Positions 11,875 to 20,046 are shown, numbered from the stretch's first letter. The stretch: DNA of 40,625 bases from Verrucomicrobiota bacterium (GCA_004321905.1 SCQF01000006.1:89410-130034); one strand, 5' to 3'. Numbers and translations: made by a program. Notes: generated by a model from the letters alone, not told the origin.

Positions 11875-12402
11875 TCAGGCCTGAGGGGCCTTTTCCTTCT
11901 GCTCCTGATATGCCTTCAACACATAAACGACACTGGCCAGCTTTTGATTCAGCGCACCCACCAACCGCTGCATCGGCGCGGCCAGCGTGCCAACCAATTG
12001 TCCATAGAGTTGCTCGCGCGACGGCAAGTCGGCAAGCATGGCCACGTCTTGCGCGGACAGGATCGCGCCTTGCAGCGCACCGATTTTGATGGTCGGCTTT
12101 TCCTTGTCCTTGATGAAGTCGCGCAACACCTTGGCGGCACGCGCCACATCACCACGCCCACTGATCATGGCCGAGGGGCCGGTGAGGCCCGGCTCCAGGC
12201 CGGCCTGCCCCAAATCTTTTGCGACGAGCCGCACGAGGCTGTTTTGCACCACGTGGAATTCCGCCTGCGCATCGCGCAGCTTGCCGCGCAATTCGTTCAT
12301 GGCGGCCACGTTCAAACCTTTATAATCAGTCAAGATCAGGAACGTCGCATCCTGCATCTTGCCGCGCAGCTCATTGACGATGGATTGTTTTTCAAGTCTC
12401 AT
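11875..12402 (-). CDS. rplJ: Ribosomal protein L10 (uL10)
   Basis: This 175-residue protein anchors the L7/L12 dimers to the 23S GTPase-associated region. It begins MRLEKQSIVNELRGKMQDAT, followed by LTDYKGLNVAAMNELRGKLR and the RNA-binding NSLVRLVAKDL segment. The C-terminal helix that receives L12 dimers ends YVLKAYQEQKEKAPQA. It begins 16 bp after rplA with no clear Shine-Dalgarno. There is no long leader of the kind used for L10 autoregulation in E. coli, so any feedback must act elsewhere, perhaps at rplK/rplA. Confidence 0.96.
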   Translation of the reverse strand: MRLEKQSIVNELRGKMQDATFLILTDYKGLNVAAMNELRGKLRDAQAEFHVVQNSLVRLVAKDLGQAGLEPGLTGPSAMISGRGDVARAAKVLRDFIKDKEKPTIKIGALQGAILSAQDVAMLADLPSREQLYGQLVGTLAAPMQRLVGALNQKLASVVYVLKAYQEQKEKAPQA

Positions 12403-12418
12403 GGTTGAGTCGCCGGGC

Positions 12419-13117
12419 TTACGCCACAGCCGCCTCCTTGATCTGGATGTGCAGGCCCGGGCCCATCGTAGAGCTTACCGTGGCGCGCTTGATATAAATA
12501 CCCTTCGCCGAGGCCGGCCGCGCGGCTTGCACCGCCGTGATCACCGCCTTGGCGTTTTCGAGGAGGGCGTCAATTGTGAACGAAAGTTTGCCGAACGGCA
12601 CCATCACGTTGCCGTTGCGATCCATGCGGTATTCCACCCGGCCCGCTTTGCACGCCTTGACCGCCGCCGCCGTATCTTCGGTTACTGTGCCGGTTTTCGG
12701 GTTGGGCATCAGCCCGCGCGGGCCGAGCACCTTACCAAGCTTGCGGACTTCTTTCATCGTTTCGTTCGTCGCCACTGCAACGTCGAAATCCGCCCAACCG
12801 CCCGCCACCTTGGCCACAAGGTCTTCGTAGCCGACGTGTTCCGCGCCCGCCGCCTTCGCCGCATCGGCCGCCGGGCCGGTGGCGAACACGAGCACGCGCA
12901 CTTTTTTACCGGAACCGTTGGGCAGCGCGACCGTACCGCGGACGTTTTGATCCGACTGCGTCGGGTCTACGCCGAGCCGGAACGCAAGTTCCGCCGTCTC
13001 GTCGAATTTCGTAAATTTATTCGTCTGCAGGAACACGATTGCGTCCTTCAGCTCATAATATTTTTCCGGGCTTACTTTGGCCTTGGCCGCCCGGTATTTC
13101 TTTCCGTGAGTTGTCAT
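12419..13117 (-). CDS. rplA: Ribosomal protein L1 (uL1)
   Basis: This 232-residue L1-stalk protein binds 23S rRNA and moves the E-site tRNA. It contains the hallmark [16 protein letters not shown] and [20 protein letters not shown]. Its ATG overlaps the rplK stop in TAATG, a one-base overlap that implies coupled translation. In many bacteria L1 represses the rplKA mRNA by binding a mimic of its rRNA site. I could not identify such a mimic with confidence in the short nusG-rplK gap, which is instead filled with paired palindromes. Confidence 0.97.
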   Translation of the reverse strand: MTTHGKKYRAAKAKVSPEKYYELKDAIVFLQTNKFTKFDETAELAFRLGVDPTQSDQNVRGTVALPNGSGKKVRVLVFATGPAADAAKAAGAEHVGYEDLVAKVAGGWADFDVAVATNETMKEVRKLGKVLGPRGLMPNPKTGTVTEDTAAAVKACKAGRVEYRMDRNGNVMVPFGKLSFTIDALLENAKAVITAVQAARPASAKGIYIKRATVSSTMGPGLHIQIKEAAVA

Positions 13118-13542
13118 TAGGCCTCCACCTCGATGCCCATGCTGCGCGCCGTACCCGCCACCATCTTGGCCGCGCGGTCAAGATCCTTGGCGTTGAGGTC
13201 TTTGATTTTAAGCTTGGCGATGTCCAACACCTGCTGCTTCGTCACTTTGCCGACCTTGTCCTTGTTCGGCGTGCCGGAGCCTTTGGCGATGTTCGCGGCC
13301 TTCTTGAGGAGCGTCGAAGCCGGCGGTGTCTTGGTGATGAACGTGAAGGTCTTGTCCTGATAGACCGTAATCACCACCGGAATCACCAACCCCGCGTCCT
13401 TCTGCGTTGCCGCGTTGAACTGCTTGCAGAACTCCATGATGTTGACGCCCTGCTGACCGAGCGCCGGGCCCACCGGGGGCGCCGGATTGGCCTGGCCCGC
13501 CGGGATCTGCAAGCGTACAATGCCTGTAATTTTTTTTGCCAT
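13117..13542 (-). CDS. rplK: Ribosomal protein L11 (uL11)
   Basis: This 141-residue protein of the GTPase-associated centre starts [20 protein letters not shown]. It has the proline-rich [20 protein letters not shown] and the C-terminal rRNA-binding part with [15 protein letters not shown]. An in-frame extension upstream to 13647 would translate the palindromic spacer and is rejected. The ATG at 13542 has AGGA about 8 nt upstream. The gene is separated from nusG by 83 bp that hold palindrome pair B, and overlaps rplA by one base. Confidence 0.97.
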   Translation of the reverse strand: MAKKITGIVRLQIPAGQANPAPPVGPALGQQGVNIMEFCKQFNAATQKDAGLVIPVVITVYQDKTFTFITKTPPASTLLKKAANIAKGSGTPNKDKVGKVTKQQVLDIAKLKIKDLNAKDLDRAAKMVAGTARSMGIEVEA

Positions 13543-13566
13543 GTTCGTTTTCCTGTGCGGAAAATT

Positions 13567-13615
13567 TTTCCAAGGTTTGGAAAACGCGAGGCTGTCGTTT
13601 TCCAAGGGTTGGAAA
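13567..13615. repeat. Paired TTCCAA-N3-TTGGAA palindromes, locus B (nusG/rplK gap)
   Basis: Copies lie at 13568-13582 (centre GGT) and 13600-13614 (centre GGG). The centres are 32 bp apart and the spacer is 17 bp, as at the other loci. The pair begins 11 bp after the nusG stop and ends before the rplK ribosome site, so it is inside the secE-nusG-rplK transcript. Confidence 0.9.
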
Positions 13616-13625
13616 CCGCCGCGTG

Positions 13626-14180
13626 TTACGCCTTTTCCACCTGCCAATATTCGATTTCCACCGGCGCGGTACGACCGAAGATCGAAACCGAAACCTTCAG
13701 TTTGCCGCGGGTGGGATCCACTTCTTCAATAACACCACTGAAATTCAGGAACGGGCCATCGGTGACCTTCACGGTCTCGCCCGGTTCAAACGTCACCTTG
13801 GGTTTGACCTTCTTTTCCTTGTCCTCAACCTGATGCAGGATGTGATCAATCTCGCTCTGCTTGAGCGGTACGGGTTTATCGCCGCCGATGAAGCCGATGA
13901 TGCCCTGCGTCTTCTGATTGGTGAAGAAATCCCACGCGCGCTCTTCCAGCGTGCCATCGTCTTTATACAGCCCGACATGCACGAGCACATAGCCCGGAAA
14001 AAATTTACGGGTCTGTGTGGTGCGCTTGCCCTGCTTGACTTCCGAGACCTTCTCGGTGGGGATCAGGACTTCGTCCACGATCTCCTTCATCTCTTCCAGC
14101 CGGATGCGTCGTTCAAGGCTATCCCTGACTTTGTTCTCCTGGCCGGAGAGCGTATGCAAGACATACCACTTTTTTTCCAT
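13626..14180 (-). CDS. nusG: Transcription elongation/antitermination factor NusG
   Basis: This protein of about 184 residues has the NGN domain ([20 protein letters not shown] near the start, [12 protein letters not shown] in the middle) and a C-terminal KOW domain ([20 protein letters not shown]). NusG binds the RNA polymerase clamp and contacts Rho or S10. I chose the ATG at 14180, because GGAG lies 5 nt upstream of it; the in-frame GTG at 14186 overlaps that ribosome site. It lies 23 bp downstream of secE and is followed by rplK, the canonical order. The sequence shows no insertion of the type found in specialised NusG paralogues, so this is the housekeeping copy. Confidence 0.97.
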   Translation of the reverse strand: MEKKWYVLHTLSGQENKVRDSLERRIRLEEMKEIVDEVLIPTEKVSEVKQGKRTTQTRKFFPGYVLVHVGLYKDDGTLEERAWDFFTNQKTQGIIGFIGGDKPVPLKQSEIDHILHQVEDKEKKVKPKVTFEPGETVKVTDGPFLNFSGVIEEVDPTRGKLKVSVSIFGRTAPVEIEYWQVEKA

Positions 14181-14203
14181 GTCCACTCCAAAGAACGCCA
14201 GCG

Positions 14204-14407
14204 CTATTTGATCACCAAGCGCAGAATACCATTCAACACCAAGTCGCTGAATCCAACGAAGACGCCCAGCAGCACGACGGAAAAGATCACCACCAGCGTG
14301 GATTCTTTCAGCTCACCCCACGAAGGCCATGAGCACTTCTTGAGCTCCACGCGCACTTCATCGAAGAACGTGCGCACCGCGCTCCACCATGCTTGTATCT
14401 TTCCCAT
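14204..14407 (-). CDS. secE: Preprotein translocase subunit SecE
   Basis: This is a 67-residue single-pass SecE beginning MGKIQAWWSAVRTFFDEVRV. The conserved cytosolic amphipathic helix ELKKCSWPSWGELKESTLVV precedes one membrane segment (IFSVVLLGVFVGFSDLVL). SecE clamps SecY in the protein-export channel. The open frame continues upstream into the tRNA-Trp gene, so it cannot all be coding. AAGGA lies about 8 nt before the ATG at 14407, while the ATG two codons earlier is too close to it. It sits between tRNA-Trp and nusG as in most bacteria. Confidence 0.95.
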   Translation of the reverse strand: MGKIQAWWSAVRTFFDEVRVELKKCSWPSWGELKESTLVVIFSVVLLGVFVGFSDLVLNGILRLVIK

Positions 14408-14432
14408 CGCCATTTCCTTCGGCGTAAAAATT

Positions 14433-14507
14433 GGCAGGGCAGGAGGGACTTGAACCCCCAACAACCGGTTTTGGAGACCGGTGCTCTGCCAATTGAGCTA
14501 CTGCCCT
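14433..14507 (-). tRNA. tRNA-Trp (CCA anticodon)
   Basis: The cloverleaf reads with acceptor AGGGCAG/CTGCCCT, D arm GCTC...GAGC, anticodon arm CCGG-TCTCCAAAA-CCGG with anticodon CCA, and a T arm containing GGTTCAAGTCC. The 3' CCA is encoded. It is co-transcribed between rpmG and secE, the conserved bacterial position. Confidence 0.96.
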
Positions 14508-14529
14508 ACCGTGCCGCCGTTCAATCCTT

Positions 14530-14682
14530 TTACTTGATCTCGCGGTGAACGGTGTGCTTGCGCTCGGCGGAGCAAAACTTTTTCAACTCAACACGCTCCG
14601 TCATCGTGCGTTTGTTCTTCGTCGTCGTATAGTTGCGACGCTTGCATTCCTGGCAAGCCAACGTAATGATTTCCCGAGGCAT
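14530..14682 (-). CDS. rpmG: Ribosomal protein L33 (bL33), degenerate zinc ribbon
   Basis: This small protein of 50 residues reads [20 protein letters not shown] and then a lysine-rich body ending HTVHREIK. It is a 50S protein near the E site. Zinc-binding L33 has a CxxC pair near residues 10-13 and a second CxxC pair near residue 37. Here the first pair is intact (C10, C13), but the second reads FCSAERKH, with a glutamate where the fourth cysteine should be, so zinc binding is probably weakened or lost. GGTGGA lies just before the ATG. It lies between tuf and tRNA-Trp, the usual neighbourhood. Confidence 0.93.
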   Translation of the reverse strand: MPREIITLACQECKRRNYTTTKNKRTMTERVELKKFCSAERKHTVHREIK

Positions 14683-14706
14683 GATTCCACCGTTCTCCCG
14701 TCGGAC

Positions 14707-15915
14707 TTACTCGATGATTTCCGTTACGCGACCCGCACCCACCGTGCGGCCACCTTCGCGAATGGCGAAGCGCATCGTCTTCTCCATTGCGATCGGGGTG
14801 ATCAGGCTGACGCCGATGCTGACATTGTCGCCCGGCATGACCATATCCACGCCCGCCGGCATCTCAACATCACCGGTGACGTCCGTCGTACGGAAGTAGA
14901 ACTGCGGACGATAGCCCTTGAAGAACGGCGTATGACGTCCACCCTCTTCCTTGCTCAAGACATACACTTCCGCCTTGAACTTCTTATGCGGGGTGATCGT
15001 CTTCGGCTTGGCCAAGACTTGACCACGCTCCACGTCTTCCTTCTTGAGCCCGCGGAGCAAGCAGCCCACGTTGTCGCCGGCGCGACCTTCGTCGAGCAGC
15101 TTACGGAACATTTCGACGCCCGTGACGGTCGTCGTCTGCGTGTCGCGCAAACCAATGATTTCGATGGTTTCGCCAACCTTGACGATACCGCGTTCAACAC
15201 GGCCCGTGACCACCGTGCCACGACCTTCGATCGAGAACACGTCTTCGATCGGCATCAGGAACGGCTGATCAATCTCACGGACAGGTTCCGGCACGAAGCT
15301 ATCGAGGGCGTCCATCAAATCCTGAATGCACTTGGCATCCGGATGATTTCCATCGGGAGCAACCAACGCCTTGGAGGCAGCGCCACGGATGATCGGCGTT
15401 GTATCGCCAGGGAACTGATACTTCGTGAGCAACTCGCGGATTTCCATCTCGACGAGGTCCAACAACTCCTTGTCGTCCACCAAGTCCACCTTGTTCAGGA
15501 AGACCACGACTGACGGCACGCCGACCTGGCGGGCCAACAGAATGTGCTCACGCGTCTGGGGCATCGGCCCATCCACCGCACTGACCACGAGGATCGCGCC
15601 GTCCATCTGCGCCGCGCCAGTGATCATGTTCTTGACGTAGTCGGCATGGCCCGGGCAATCCACGTGCGCATAGTGGCGCTTCTCGCTTGAATATTCGACG
15701 TGCGAGGTGGCGATGGTCAAAATTTTGGTCGGGTCGCGACGGCCCTGCGACTCAGAGGCTTTCGCCACTTGGTCATAACTGATGAAGTTCGCGAGACCCT
15801 TGAGCGACTGCACACGGGTGATCGCGGCGGTCAAGGTCGTTTTGCCATGGTCAACGTGGCCGATCGTGCCGACGTTCACATGCGGTTTGGTACGTTCGAA
15901 TTTTTCTTTAGCCAT
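14707..15915 (-). CDS. tuf: Elongation factor Tu with an altered switch I region
   Basis: This 402-residue GTPase delivers aminoacyl-tRNA to the ribosome. The P loop GHVDHGKT, switch [14 protein letters not shown] and the NKVDLVDD motif are canonical, as are domains II and III ([33 protein letters not shown]). Between residues 50 and 72 the usual APEEKARGITINT stretch is replaced by [19 protein letters not shown]. This is about five residues longer and lacks the conserved RG before the Mg-coordinating threonine, although that threonine appears to be retained at residue 67. The ATG follows AGGAGG at ideal spacing. It is the only EF-Tu here, lies 60 bp after tRNA-Thr and is followed by rpmG. 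Confidence 0.96.
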   Translation of the reverse strand: MAKEKFERTKPHVNVGTIGHVDHGKTTLTAAITRVQSLKGLANFISYDQVAKASESQGRRDPTKILTIATSHVEYSSEKRHYAHVDCPGHADYVKNMITGAAQMDGAILVVSAVDGPMPQTREHILLARQVGVPSVVVFLNKVDLVDDKELLDLVEMEIRELLTKYQFPGDTTPIIRGAASKALVAPDGNHPDAKCIQDLMDALDSFVPEPVREIDQPFLMPIEDVFSIEGRGTVVTGRVERGIVKVGETIEIIGLRDTQTTTVTGVEMFRKLLDEGRAGDNVGCLLRGLKKEDVERGQVLAKPKTITPHKKFKAEVYVLSKEEGGRHTPFFKGYRPQFYFRTTDVTGDVEMPAGVDMVMPGDNVSIGVSLITPIAMEKTMRFAIREGGRTVGAGRVTEIIE

Positions 15916-15975
15916 GTTTTCCTCCTGCCAGCTCGGCGTGTCTTGTTTCTATTTTCCTATATTCCAACATTTTTC

Positions 15976-16051
15976 TGGAGCCTACGAGCGGGATTGAACC
16001 GCTGACCTCGTCCTTACCAAGGACGTGCTCTACCAACTGAGCTACGTAGGC
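15976..16051 (-). tRNA. tRNA-Thr (GGT anticodon)
   Basis: Acceptor GCCTACG/CGTAGGC, D arm GCTCAGTTGGTAGAGC, anticodon arm CGTCC-TTGGTAA-GGACG with anticodon GGT, and T arm GCGGTTCAATCCCGC are all intact, with encoded CCA. It is the first gene of the tuf-rpmG-secE transcript, about 200 nt after the promoter. Confidence 0.96.
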
Positions 16052-16258
16052 CCGTCCAAACTACCGCGTCATCCGCTCAGTGCTCCACCCGCGCTACCCC
16101 GCACGGGCTGTTTTTTCATAAAGCAAAAAAAGAGCGCAAACAGCCTCCAGCACTTTTTCCCGTAACCGAAAAAAGAGCTGGCGAACTGCCTACTCCCTTC
16201 AAACTTATGTCTGCCACACGCCTTACAACCGAGGCAACTGCAACGTGCAGCGCGGGAC

Positions 16259-16286
16259 ACTGTAGCGAACTTCTCCGCGCCGTCAA
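16259..16286 (-). promoter_or_regulatory. Probable sigma-70 promoter for tRNA-Thr-tuf-rpmG-secE-nusG operon
   Basis: On the minus strand TTGACG (16281-16286) is followed after 16 bp by TACAGT (16259-16264). Directly upstream is an A/T-rich block (16287-16310) resembling an UP element. The -35 is embedded in TTGTTGACGG, the same 10 bases as at the rRNA promoter. It begins right after the stop of the upstream membrane-protein gene. The leader of about 200 nt to tRNA-Thr contains U-rich runs but no gene I can support. Confidence 0.75.
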
Positions 16287-16310
16287 CAATTTTTTTGAAA
16301 ATATTTTAAT

Positions 16311-16700
16311 TTAGGTCGGCGGCAACGCTGGCGCAGCGTTGTATTGGGCACGACCAAAGCCAAGCATCGGATAAAACACAATGGGAAGTAAAATCAATCC
16401 AATGACGAAACCAACGCCCTTCCCAAACTTCGCCCCCAATGCCGCAACGGTTATGATCGCGATGACGAGGTTAACAATTGGAATAAAGAACAGGATCAAC
16501 CACCAACCCGGCTTGCCGGCTACCTGCAACATCACATACACGTTATAAATCGGTATCAGTGCCGCCCAACCGGGTTGTCCCGCCTTTGTGAATATTCGCC
16601 ACATGGCTGCGATTATCAGAACGATAAGCGCCAGTTCAACAATCAGCACAACCCCACCGACCGCCCCCGCGCAGCAACCCGCTTGACTATTGCTTTCCAT
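16311..16700 (-). CDS. Small integral membrane protein, DUF5684-like
   Basis: This is a protein of about 129 residues, starting MESNSQAGCCAGAVGGVVLI. It has a first membrane helix near residues 13-33, a conserved loop FTKAGQPGWAALIPIYNVYV, then further helices around GWWLILFFIPIVNLVIAI and VGFVIGLILLPIVFYPMLGF. This pattern matches the DUF5684 family, whose function is not established; related domains occur near signal peptidases. AAAGGAG lies 6 nt before the ATG at 16700; an in-frame TTG at 16706 is less well placed. It is separated from the THUMP methyltransferase by a gap holding palindrome pair C. No terminator is visible after it; the tuf promoter begins almost at its stop codon. Confidence 0.75.
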   Translation of the reverse strand: MESNSQAGCCAGAVGGVVLIVELALIVLIIAAMWRIFTKAGQPGWAALIPIYNVYVMLQVAGKPGWWLILFFIPIVNLVIAIITVAALGAKFGKGVGFVIGLILLPIVFYPMLGFGRAQYNAAPALPPT

Positions 16701-16783
16701 GACCAACTCCTTTTCTGTGGTTTTCCTTGCACCACGGTCGAGACACTACCGGGGATTCATCGCGCTGTCAAACCCACCACCAT

Positions 16784-16832
16784 TTTCCAAGCCTTGGAAA
16801 AATAACCTTCTCGACCTTCCAACCCGTGGAAA
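16784..16832. repeat. Paired TTCCAA-N3-TTGGAA palindromes, locus C (downstream of THUMP methyltransferase)
   Basis: Copies lie at 16785-16799 (centre GCC, perfect) and 16817-16831 (TTCCAACCCGTGGAA, one arm base off). The centres are 32 bp apart and the spacer is 17 bp. The pair is 8 bp after the methyltransferase stop and about 85 bp upstream of the DUF5684-like start. Confidence 0.85.
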
Positions 16833-16839
16833 CCACGCC

Positions 16840-17982
16840 TCAAGGAATGTCATAAAGCAGAAATTCACACGGCAGATCGCCATTCAACAACTCCATGCGC
16901 TGGCACGGACGCGGCGACATTTCTTGCGCGTAGGCGGGCGAGCCCGCCAACAACGCGACGCGCCAACCGTGCAAGCGACAGAACGTGGCCATGACCTTGC
17001 GCGCGAATAATTGATCCGCTTCGAGCCGCACACCGTACGGCGGATTGGTGACGATCAGCGCGGGCTGATCATCAACTTGCAAATCGAATACCGACTGTTC
17101 GCGGAAGGCAAGCTTCACACCAGCCGCGCGAGCATTGATTTGTGCTTTCACGAGTACAGCCGCATCCATATCGGCGGCGATAATGCGCGGCGTTTGTCCA
17201 GCGCGCGCGGAGCGCAACTCGCCTTTCAGGTCACGCAAGGCCTGCGCTTCCTCCGCGCCAAAACTGGCCCAACGCTCAAATCCAAAACGCTCGCGACCAA
17301 GACCGGGCGCAATATTCGCCGCCCAGAGTGCGGCCTCGATGGCGATGGTGCCGGAGCCGCACATCGGATCAATCAATCGTGTCTTGCGATCCCAACCCGC
17401 CATACGCAACAGCGCCGCCGCGAGCGTTTCGCGCAAGGGTGCCTCGCCGGTGTCGCGCCGATAACCGCGCTTGTGCAGCGGCTCACCACTCATGTCGAGA
17501 TAGAGCGACGCCTTGTCGTTGGCAAGGTAGAGAAAAATCCGTACGTCAGGATCGTCGGAGACATTGGGCCGGAGGCCTTGGCTTGCCCGAAGCTGATCCA
17601 CAATCGCATCCTTGACTTTTAGCGCGGTGACGCCTTCGTGCGTGAGCTGACTGCCGCGACAGACGGCGTGTACGGAAAAAGTTTGTTTGGACGTCAGATG
17701 TCGCGCCCACGCTACTGACTGGACACCCGTATAGAGCACCGCTGGTGAGGGCGCAGGAAAACGCGCAAGGAGAACATGAATGCGTTGCGCGATGCGGCTT
17801 TGCAGGCAGGCGCGCCAGCCATCGCGCCACGTCCCACGAAAAGGAATCCCACCGCGATTGAACCGCACGCTCGGCAAGCCGAGTTCGCGCAACTCATCAC
17901 ACAGCACTTCTTCCGTGCCGGCAATCGCCGAAGCGTGGAACTCCAATTTTTCGTCCGCCGCACACTGGCCTTGAAAATTCAT
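16840..17982 (-). CDS. rlmL: THUMP-domain rRNA guanine-N2 methyltransferase, RlmL type
   Basis: This 380-residue protein has an N-terminal ferredoxin-like and THUMP region (about residues 12-165) and a Rossmann methyltransferase (about 170-380). The SAM motif DPMCGSGT is at 205-212 and the catalytic NPPY is at 313-316, typical of N2-guanine methyltransferases. It matches the YpsC/RlmL family that makes m2G2445 in 23S rRNA. It lacks the C-terminal RlmK domain of the E. coli fusion, so it corresponds to the single-function form; exact site specificity is inferred. The ATG at 17982 gives the expected N-terminus. It lies downstream of rpsA, beyond a strong terminator, so it probably has its own weak promoter or depends on read-through. 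Confidence 0.85.
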   Translation of the reverse strand: MNFQGQCAADEKLEFHASAIAGTEEVLCDELRELGLPSVRFNRGGIPFRGTWRDGWRACLQSRIAQRIHVLLARFPAPSPAVLYTGVQSVAWARHLTSKQTFSVHAVCRGSQLTHEGVTALKVKDAIVDQLRASQGLRPNVSDDPDVRIFLYLANDKASLYLDMSGEPLHKRGYRRDTGEAPLRETLAAALLRMAGWDRKTRLIDPMCGSGTIAIEAALWAANIAPGLGRERFGFERWASFGAEEAQALRDLKGELRSARAGQTPRIIAADMDAAVLVKAQINARAAGVKLAFREQSVFDLQVDDQPALIVTNPPYGVRLEADQLFARKVMATFCRLHGWRVALLAGSPAYAQEMSPRPCQRMELLNGDLPCEFLLYDIP

Positions 17983-18025
17983 GTACGCATTGTCTCGTGG
18001 AGCGATGACGAGTCAAATAGTATTT

Positions 18026-18060
18026 CAAAAAAGAAAGCCGGGCCCCGAGGCCCGGCTTTC
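18026..18060 (-). terminator. Rho-independent terminator of rpsA
   Basis: On the minus strand a perfect 12-bp stem (GAAAGCCGGGCC with its complement, 18033-18060) closes a 4-nt loop and is followed by CTTTTTTG. It starts 21 bp after the rpsA stop. Confidence 0.92.
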
Positions 18061-18080
18061 GCGTGTACACCGACGAAAGA

Positions 18081-19829
18081 TTATTCTTTCTTCTCGCCAG
18101 GGCGCCACTCTTCCGGCTGCTGCGCGGCACCAAGCGCGGCGTCGAGCATACCGCCCATATCCACGATGCTTTCACCGGGACGCAGGCCTTCGAGCATGGA
18201 TTCATCCACCTTGAACTCTTCGTCGCCAAGTTTGGCGGCTTTGATGGAGAGACCAATACGACGCTCGACGGGATCAATTTTGATGACGCGCGCTTCCACT
18301 TCCTGACCGGGCTGGAGCACGTCTTTGACCTTCTGAACGCGCTCGTCGCTGATCTGGCTGATGTGCACGAGGCCATCAATCCCTTCCTCAATTTCGACGA
18401 ACGCGCCGAACGAGGCGAGCTTGCTGACCTTGCCCTTGACGCGCTGGCCGACCTTGTACTTGCCGGCGATGCTACTCCACGGATCTTCCTGCGCCTGCTT
18501 GAGGCCGAGGCTGATGCGCTGCTGCGAGGAATCCACTTCGAGCACGACGGCTTCGACGACATCGCCCTTCTTGAGGACTTCGGTCGGATGATTGACCTTG
18601 CGCGTCCACGACATATCGGAGACGTGGATCATGCCGTCAATACCTTCTTCAATCTCGACGAATGCGCCGTAGTTCGTGAAGTTGCGGACCTTGCCTTTGA
18701 TGCGCGTACCGATCGGATATTTTTCCTGCACGCGATCCCACGGGTTGGATTCGGTCTGGCGAATGCCGAGCGAAATCTTCTGCTCGTCGCGGTTGACGCC
18801 GAGCACCACCGCGTCCACTTCCTGACCGACGGTGAGCACATCGGACGCTTTCGCGACGCGCTTGGTCCACGACAATTCGGAGACGTGCACCAAACCTTCG
18901 ACGCCTTCCTCGATCTGGATGAACGCGCCGTAGGGCATGACGTTGGTGACGGTGCCGTGCACGCGGCGATTGACCTGGTAACGCGCCTCGATGTCGTCCC
19001 ACGGATTGCGCGTCTTCTGCTTGAGGCCGAGCGAAATGCGCTCCTTCTCCATATTGACGTCGAGCACGAGCACTTCGATCTCCTGGCCAACCTTCAGCAT
19101 CTCGGACGGATGATTGACGCGGCCCCAGCTCATGTCGGTGACGTGCAGGAGACCGTCCATACCATTGAGGTCCACGAACGCGCCGAAGTCGGTGAGATTC
19201 TTGACGAAGCCTTTGCGAATCTGGCCGATTTGAATATCGCGCAGCAACGACTTCTTTTGTTCCTTGCGCCGCTCTTCGAGCAGTTCGCGGCGCGAGACGA
19301 CGAGATTGCGCCGATCCTTGTTGATCTTGAGGATCTTGAAATCGAGCGGCTTGTTGAGAAACGCATCCGGATCTTTGACCGGCGTAACGTCGAGTTGCGA
19401 GCCGGGCAGAAACGCATCCACGCCGACGTCCACGAGCATACCGCCTTTGACGCGGCCAACGATGGTGCCTTCGATGATGCTGCCTTCGGTGTAGTTCTGC
19501 AACACGCGATCCCAGTTGCGTTGCTGCTCGGCGCGTTGCTTGCTGACGACGATCTGGCCGTCATCGTTTTCAAGTTGTTCGATATAGACTTCGATGGGGT
19601 CGCCGGCTTTGACGGCGGCGAGGTCTTTGAATTCTTCGCCACGGACGATGCCTTCGGATTTATAGCCGATGTCCACGACGACTTCGTTGGAGCGGACTTC
19701 GAGGACTTTGCCGCCGACAATCGAGCCTTCTTTGAACGCCTTGAGGGTTTCCTCATAGCGGGCGAACATTTGGGCTTTCTCGTCGTTGGCGGGAGCGGCG
19801 GGGGCCGCGGATTTCTTCGGTTTACTCAT
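18081..19829 (-). CDS. rpsA: Ribosomal protein S1 (bS1), six S1 domains
   Basis: This protein of about 582 residues contains six tandem S1 RNA-binding domains. The last four repeat very similar cores, such as FGAFVDLNGMDGLLHVTDMS and YGAFVEIEEGIDGMIHVSDM. S1 binds mRNA leaders and helps initiation on poorly structured or SD-poor mRNAs. Domains 1 and 2 are the divergent ribosome-binding ones (VVVDIGYKSEGIVRGEEF, MLVDVGVDAFLPGSQLD). I start it at 19829 (MSKPKKSAAPAAPAND). The open frame continues to 19922, but that part would translate a palindrome and is not protein-like. No good Shine-Dalgarno is seen, which is common for rpsA. It is monocistronic, with its own terminator and a long upstream region bearing palindromes. 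Confidence 0.97.
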   Translation of the reverse strand: MSKPKKSAAPAAPANDEKAQMFARYEETLKAFKEGSIVGGKVLEVRSNEVVVDIGYKSEGIVRGEEFKDLAAVKAGDPIEVYIEQLENDDGQIVVSKQRAEQQRNWDRVLQNYTEGSIIEGTIVGRVKGGMLVDVGVDAFLPGSQLDVTPVKDPDAFLNKPLDFKILKINKDRRNLVVSRRELLEERRKEQKKSLLRDIQIGQIRKGFVKNLTDFGAFVDLNGMDGLLHVTDMSWGRVNHPSEMLKVGQEIEVLVLDVNMEKERISLGLKQKTRNPWDDIEARYQVNRRVHGTVTNVMPYGAFIQIEEGVEGLVHVSELSWTKRVAKASDVLTVGQEVDAVVLGVNRDEQKISLGIRQTESNPWDRVQEKYPIGTRIKGKVRNFTNYGAFVEIEEGIDGMIHVSDMSWTRKVNHPTEVLKKGDVVEAVVLEVDSSQQRISLGLKQAQEDPWSSIAGKYKVGQRVKGKVSKLASFGAFVEIEEGIDGLVHISQISDERVQKVKDVLQPGQEVEARVIKIDPVERRIGLSIKAAKLGDEEFKVDESMLEGLRPGESIVDMGGMLDAALGAAQQPEEWRPGEKKE

Positions 19830-19861
19830 TGGGATTCCAATACTACGACTCGTCGCGGGAA

Positions 19862-19964
19862 ATTCTCCAAGGTTGGGAACGGTGGCGTGTGGATTCCCGC
19901 CAGAGGCGGGTAAATTTTCCAAGGCTTGGAAACGCGAGCTGGTTGGTTTTCCAACCCTTGGAAT
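19862..19964. repeat. Palindrome cluster, locus D (upstream of rpsA)
   Basis: Two palindromes, 19917-19931 (TTCCAA-GGC-TTGGAA) and 19949-19963 (TTCCAA-CCC-TTGGAA), again have centres 32 bp apart and a 17-bp spacer. A third, degenerate copy (CTCCAAGGTTGGGAA, 19865-19879) lies about five helical turns closer to rpsA. Between them is a hairpin, CCCGCC-AGA-GGCGGG, at 19896-19910. The whole set lies 33-135 bp upstream of the rpsA start. Confidence 0.85.
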
Positions 19965-20046
19965 CCGCCTTCGCCCAACAACACCGGGCTACGGCGGACA
20001 AGCCGACCGGCGGGCGCCGGCTGCACATCTGCGACTTCCTGCAACG

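Noticed and set aside
13543-13647. N-terminal extension of rplK to 13647
   Set aside because: It would translate both palindromes and overlap nusG; MAKKITG at 13542 is the family start with a ribosome site.
14408-14464. Extended secE frame
   Set aside because: It runs into the tRNA-Trp gene, so the part upstream of 14407 is not coding.
16069-16260. 63-codon minus-strand frame in the tuf operon leader
   Set aside because: Its start overlaps the -10 element of the promoter, there is no ribosome site, and the composition is not protein-like.
19896-19910. CCCGCC-AGA-GGCGGG hairpin as a terminator
   Set aside because: The stem has only 6 bp and no uridine run follows on the minus strand; it is noted only as part of locus D.
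19830-19922. N-terminal extension of rpsA to 19922
   Set aside because: The extra 31 codons translate a palindromic repeat and do not resemble S1; MSKPKK at 19829 is the natural start.
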